NCBI RefSeq assembly: GCF_033568475.1
Contig: NC_133122.1
Span: 183,911,449 to 183,975,448, forward strand
Direction: 5' to 3'
Length of the DNA: 64,000 nt
From: Henckelia pumila
Lineage: Eukaryota > Streptophyta > Magnoliopsida > Lamiales > Gesneriaceae
Under the pieces are notes generated by a model. That model was not told the origin of the DNA and did not search any database. It saw only the letters and a list, made by a program, of their open reading frames with translations. Both the position numbers and the translations under genes were made by a program. Within the stretch, counting starts at the first letter, position 1; the number at the start of each line of letters is the position of its first letter. Shown here piece after piece: positions 58,892 to 64,000 of this stretch.

Positions 58892-59594
58892 GCTTACTCC
58901 CTATTTACTATAGGGAACCAAAGTCATACCTTCGTCCGTCGTCAGTCCGCTGATGTCGCATGCCCCAAAGCCTGGGCACAGCCTTGCTACGACTCCTGGA
59001 CACCTCGCCTGGCCGCTACTACAAACATTGTTCGTACTATAAAAATATACTACTTCCTACTCCAACTCTTAAAGAAAGAGTCCCGAAGCCCTTAAAATAG
59101 AGTCATTACAGGAGAAGAGAGGATTTTTGGCATTTTAAAATGAGGAATTCGGACCCCTATTTATAGACGACGATCGAAAGCCCGATCGCTTGATCGAAAG
59201 TTCCGATCGATGCATGCATGCAATGTGTCCAACGGCTACGATCGAAAGCTCCGATCTGCACTTCGGAGGTTCCGATCTCCTGTATGCAACTACGTGTACA
59301 ATCTCTAATGCCACATCCCGAGTGATGCAAATCGGAAGCTCCGATCTCCTGATCGGATATTTCGATCGCTCCCAATGCTTTCTAACTGGCTTCGCTGGTT
59401 CTGATCGGATCGGAGGTTCCAATCCCAGTTAGGACCTTCCGAATGTCCCGAGCCCAATTAAGCATTTATCGGGCATTCTGGACCAAATTCCTTAGTCCGT
59501 TGGATAATATATATAAAAAATCTCTTAATCATGTTTTATTAAATCTAAACATGCTTAACAACTTAATCTTGTAAAATGAGATCGGACTACTACA
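58892..59594 (-). repeat. 5' LTR of gypsy C, 5' part, with word array and TATA
   Basis: Upper piece of the LTR split by copia F. The minus-strand start is TGTAGTAGTCCG at 59594. It includes the CGATCGAAAGCTCCGATC array (59168-59420). Directly beyond it, read on the minus strand, is TATAAATA (59165 to 59158), a clear promoter. Confidence 0.75.
59168..59420. repeat. GATCGGAAGCTTCCGATC-like word array in LTR C
   Basis: Repeated inverted pairs such as CGATCGAAAG with CCCGATCG, CGATCGAAAGCTCCGATC, AATCGGAAGCTCCGATC and GATCGGATCGGAGGTTCC. The array ends 2-3 bp from the minus-strand TATA box. Confidence 0.8.
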
Positions 59595-59874
59595 AAAACA
59601 TTAGATGTTATTTATCGAGAGTCTACTGATTTTTTTAAAAGCAGTAGTCTACTGGTTTTCTAAAAAAATTCATCACCACTGCTAAATGTTATAACTAACA
59701 AATACACCCGAAAGAAAATCGAAAAGACTTGAATTCATATTTTATATTATTAATTTTTTAGACAAATGACGTTAAATTACTTAAAATTCAAAGTTGGTGG
59801 AATTTTTTTTAAATCACATATATTAAATCTTTGCATGAAAGAATATTGTTTTATTTATTTTCGATAGAAGATTG

Positions 59875-59922
<48 letters not shown>

Positions 59923-61452
59923 GTGGAAGATGGTGTGAATATAATTTTCAATTTTTAAATGATAATATTTTCGAATGGTGTTAAACCACTCGATTTTCCA
60001 CTAGTTAGGTTCAACGATGGTTACAAAGGATTACATGTTTTCTTGGTAGGATGAGAACGTTTCAAGTATAACAAAAATATGCCTAGATCATATTTATGTT
60101 ACCATAGTGTAAGGAACTTTTGAACATGTATGCATTGAGTAGGTCTCTTATATGACGGGTCAATCATACTCATATTTACAATAAGAAGTAATACTTTTGA
60201 AATAAAAAGAAATATTTTTCCATGAATGACCCAAAATCTAAATTAGATATTTGTCCACAAAATTGACTTATGAAACAGTCTTATATGAGTTTTTTTTTCC
60301 ACATGCATTTGAGTTCCCCAATCACCCAATGCAGCTCAAGATTCAAACAACTCAACAAACTTCATCACTATCTGTATAATTCACTAGTTTACAAACATAT
60401 GTACTTCACGATATTCACCGCACAATCAGAAACTTCATGATTCTAACACAAGGGCATCCTAAACTTTTGAAGTGATAAAATTCATTATTAATTATTATTT
60501 ATTCACCACAAAAAGCGAAACTCCATCCATATATTTCAAAGTAATTATAATTACATTACATCTCTATAAATTAATAAAGTGGTAGATTTGAAATTCACGA
60601 AAAATAAATTTATCGAAGCAATAAAAAAAAATTGAAATCCAGGGCCCCTCAATTCCCTCAATCCAAGCTCACCCAAAATGTTTTCTTTACAACTTAAAAG
60701 AAAATCTTGAAAATTGGATTATATAAGCAAAACAGAAGGAATAACAACATAACACCATATTTACTAATTAATTTCACTCACGAATCCACAATTTTCTTAT
60801 TGGCAACATTTGGTTTACATGCTCAAAAGTATTCCGTATTTTTTCTATTTTGTAAGGTTACGTTTGGATGGAAGGATTTGATTTGAATAATGAATTTGAA
60901 ATATGATCTATCTTAAGTGGATTTCAAATCTATCATAATAACTACTAACTACTATACTACTAACTATCCGTGCGATGAATTTAAAATCTATCCAATATAT
61001 AAGATAGAGTTGGCAATCTCTAATTAAATAAGTGAATATAAATTTTTTTTTGTTTGTAACTTTTTTAAGAAAAATCCATAATTTTTACCGTCCGCAACAG
61101 TATCTAAATACATCCATGCAATCAAACATATTTGAAATCCGTAACTTTTAAAATTTTCAATCCAACCACAACCTAAACCTTTTTATTACTTCAAATTTAG
61201 GAGAACCAAATATTCTAATTATTTTCTTATAGATCAAAAAATATTTATGTTGCCGCACGGGTGTCATAGACTCATAGTGCACTTGATTTTCCAAACACAG
61301 AACAAAATAAAAAATTAATAATTATTATAAATGATATTGTTATAAACTTGAATGGCAAGTGAAAAAGGATGCGAAATCAAAGTCATTACATGACAGAGTA
61401 AATGTAGAAAATCTTGATCCTGCATGCATTCATATATTTTCCCTCGTAGCAT
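59595..61452. other. AT-rich spacer between gypsy C and PERK
   Basis: Contains a (TA)n run (59878-59919) and the PERK 3' flank. Nothing else is recognised apart from a weak MITE-like pair (see rejected items). Confidence 0.5.
59878..59919. repeat. (TA)n microsatellite
   Basis: About 42 bp of uninterrupted AT dinucleotides. Confidence 0.95.
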
Positions 61453-64000
61453 TTACTTGGCATGGCTTGATTTTGCAATCTCTTTGGAGTGATCACTGCT
61501 GGATGAACCTGATGGATTCAATCCATACTCACTCGTCTCCCCGTACTCGCTGCTGTTGAATTCCTGACTCGACATCACCATTTTCCTGAATTTCATCATA
61601 TCAGCATTGTATGCACCAGTGTCATACGCTGAAGTCTTCCCGCTGGGGTCGTATGCCGCGCTTTGGCCTGGTTTCACGCCTTCATTCAAGTCTTCAAGCG
61701 ACGAATCTCCCTCCAACGCACGGACGATCTGATATAATTAATGTATACATACCACCGATATATGGTGTTTGAGTAAAAGTAAAGACATACATAGTTGTGA
61801 ATGCATGGATCGAAGAATTCTTTCTTCCTTCAAGCGAAAAGGAAAGTTGAAAATGTGAGTTTGTTTTATTAGAGAGAAACTAATTAGTCTCACCCCACCA
61901 AACAAAACCATGGGTACTCTGCCCTCATTTGTGATATGAATGGTTTTAGTTACTACCTGGCTCATCTTGGGACGTCGTCTTGCAGAGTGGCGAATACTGG
62001 CTGCTGCACAGGATATCATGCGTGACATTTCATTTGGAATGTAGTTGTCTTCGAGGCGAGGATCAACTAGATCTTTGTAGTTTCCATCTTCCAAGGATTT
62101 GGATAGAAGAGGCCTAGCCTGAATTCACGCAAGTTCTTGTAATAATAAATATATAGAAGGATGAAAAAATACATTGGAAATTGCTTAGGATTAATTTGAG
62201 GGCAAGGCAAACCCAGTCTACTAAGCTATCTTCCATGGTTCTATTGGTTAAGTCTACAGGTCTGCGGCCAGTTATTAGCTCCAAAAGCATGACTCCAAAT
62301 GAGAAAACGTCGGATTTTTCTGTGAGCTTGCCGCTTGATGCATACTCGGGAGCCAAGTACCTGAACGCATATCCAGAAAGGCGATCTTCTTTTAAATTAA
62401 TTGACTGATCTTGATGAAAATGAAGACACTTCTACTAAACAAACCTCAGAACCTCCTCGATGGGGTATGAACTAACGAACGATATACTAACCCGAAAGTT
62501 CCCATGACACGGGTAGAAACATGAGTGAAATTGTCTGAAGTGAGCTTGGCCAACCCGAAATCAGCAACCTAAGACAGTACAAGATATATACCACACGCGG
62601 AGTTAAAATACTTCATAACTACAGCGTCCGTGAAATCTGAGGACATTTTTCTTTACCATGGCTTCGAAGTTTAAGTCCAGAAGAATGTTTGCTGCTTTGA
62701 TATCACGGTGAATGATCCTAGGGTGGCCTGAAATGCATATAAAAACAATCATTTTTTCCTTGTCATAGACACGCAAACACCCTAAGATTCAAATGGAGGG
62801 ATATAAGTTGACGTTTTTCTTACAGTCTTCGTGTAGGTATGCAAGCCCTTTAGCTGATCCCACTGCAATACGAAGCCTCGTCGCCCAATCCATCACCGGT
62901 TGGCCTTTCCCTGTAACCAAATTTTTTTGTTTCACATATGCAAGATTATGAATCACAAACTATTATATATATATTAACTAGTCCCTTTCAAAATCTAGAC
63001 ATACCATAAAGGTGGAATTCCAAGGTCTTGTTGGCAACAAATTCGTAAACCAGCATTCTCTGTCCTTCAGCAATGCAATATCCAACTAGAGAAACAAGAT
63101 GACGATGATGCACACGACTGATGATTTCAACCTCAGCCTGGAATTCCCTCTCCCCTTGACCACTTCCGGACTTGAGGCTCTTGACCGCAACCTCCGTCCC
63201 ATCGGGTAAAACACCTTTATGTACGAACCCGAATCCACCCTGGCCTAACAAATTCGCCTGAGAAAATCCACCGGTCGCGGCTGCTAGCTCCTCGTAGGTG
63301 AATTGACTCTTCGAACCAATACCACCCATAAATGGCGATGATGGAGGTTGTTGCATAGGCGTAGGATGTTGCCCTGAGTAACCTGAGCTGAAATCACTGC
63401 TCGTGTTTGCGGGAGGTGGGGGCGGTGGTGCACCCCATCCCGTTACCGGTGTTCCCATGAGTCCATTAATGTTAGTAGTTTGGTCCATTAATGGACTATT
63501 CCACTGTGCTGAAGCATTGTAGTATTGGTCACCTCCTGCAAGATTAAAAAAATGAAATACATTCTTAGCAAAAGGTTTATTTTAATTCAGTAAATGGGGG
63601 TTTACATTATTCTCTGACGATGAAATTTGATCTTTTTAGCCAGACTAAAGTTCTACTTCTACTGCACATTTTCCAATCTAAGAGTAATGATATTTAAGCA
63701 GGGTGCTTAAAACATAATATCCATATATATGAATAGAAGTTAAGCACTACTGCTTTCTGAAAACAGAGGACTTAAATAAATAGGATTGCGAACCTGGAGG
63801 CGGGCGTGATGGATCCATATAATATGACGGCCTCTTCCTCCTCCTCGAAAGTATCAGGCATGCGGCGATAAGGGCAAGAAACACGACTCCTCCGACGACT
63901 ATTCCAGCAATGATTGCTGTACTTGCATTTGAATCAGATGGTGGCGACGGGGGAGCACCAGGTCCTGATAAAGAACCTGATGATTTGTTAGGTGGAGCTG
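61453..64000 (-). CDS. PERK: PERK-type proline-rich receptor-like kinase, 3' part
   Basis: Minus-strand exons in transcript order: 63794-64000 (cut by the window edge), 63005-63535, 62824-62910, 62657-62727, 62492-62568, 62213-62360, 61957-62118 and 61453-61728. All junctions are GT-AG and phases agree. The visible protein starts in the Pro/Ser-rich ectodomain ([11 protein letters not shown]) and has a membrane span ([20 protein letters not shown]) with RRRKR behind it. A Gly/Pro-rich juxtamembrane part leads to a full kinase: GQGGFGFV loop, VAVKSL lysine, [11 protein letters not shown] catalytic loop, DFGLAK and APEY. The acidic Ser-rich tail ([15 protein letters not shown]) is typical of PERKs. 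Family members sit in the plasma membrane and link wall signals or wounding and hormones to growth. The N-terminus is outside the window, so paralogue identity is open. Confidence 0.93.

Noticed and set aside
59135-59432. ORFs reading repeated RSELP/IGSSD units
   Set aside because: By-product of the GATCGGAAGC array in the gypsy C LTR.
60855-61190. Possible Harbinger MITE (GGTTACGTTTGGATGG and inverted ACAACCTAAACC)
   Set aside because: Arms match poorly and no TAA/TTA pair was found at both ends.

Overview
This is a plant nuclear window. It holds intron-bearing genes with GT-AG splice sites, plant-specific families (LIKE-COV, class III chitinase, PERK receptor kinase), long AT-rich spacers, and LTR retrotransposons primed by initiator Met tRNA. 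Codon use and repeat style suggest a eudicot, perhaps an asterid of the Lamiales type; that placement is inference.

Four host genes can be supported. LIKE-COV (3247-5420, +) has six exons and encodes 268 aa. An intact single-exon acidic class III chitinase lies at 6183-7058 (+), followed by a small remnant of a second copy at 7464-7545. U1 snRNP 70K lies at 7982-12509 (-), with ten coding exons and 492 aa. The 3' part of a PERK-type receptor kinase occupies 61453-64000 (-) and runs off the right edge.

From 13.2 to 59.6 kb there is almost only transposable-element DNA. It includes a 5'-truncated LINE (13.2-14.9 kb), a retroposed SINE-like copy flanked by 33-bp direct repeats (15.2-15.4 kb), and a Harbinger element with an intact transposase and a broken second ORF (16.2-19.5 kb). 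A decayed copia follows (about 21.2-23.4 kb), then a deep nest of LTR elements. Gypsy A (minus, LTR end 27350, gag up to 39773) is interrupted by gypsy D (plus, 28618-35143, TSD CAATC), by a hAT element (36485-37336, TSD AGGTTGCG) that itself holds a Mutator-type foldback MITE (36710-37010, 9-bp TSD), and by a solo copia LTR (37636-39495, TSD TAAAG). Gypsy B (LTR 39774-41500, intact chromovirus integrase) is cut off near 42.77 kb. Gypsy C (minus, about 42.77-59.59 kb) contains a solo gypsy LTR E (45969-48022, TSD TTACA), and its own LTR is split by a full-length 9.5-kb copia F (49341-58886, TSD CTATA).

The most striking signal is shared by unrelated LTR families. Each carries a 100-270 bp array of a short, GC-rich, family-specific word, mostly in inverted pairs, placed directly upstream of a TATA box or TATA-like A/T block. 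In copia F the same word array, in reverse orientation, also sits between pol and an extra third ORF, again directly in front of a TATA box 77 nt upstream of that ORF's start codon. This looks like a second, internal promoter built from the same words as the LTR promoter.

All boundaries were read by eye. Splice sites of the host genes were checked for phase from exon to exon; LTR identities and ages were not computed.
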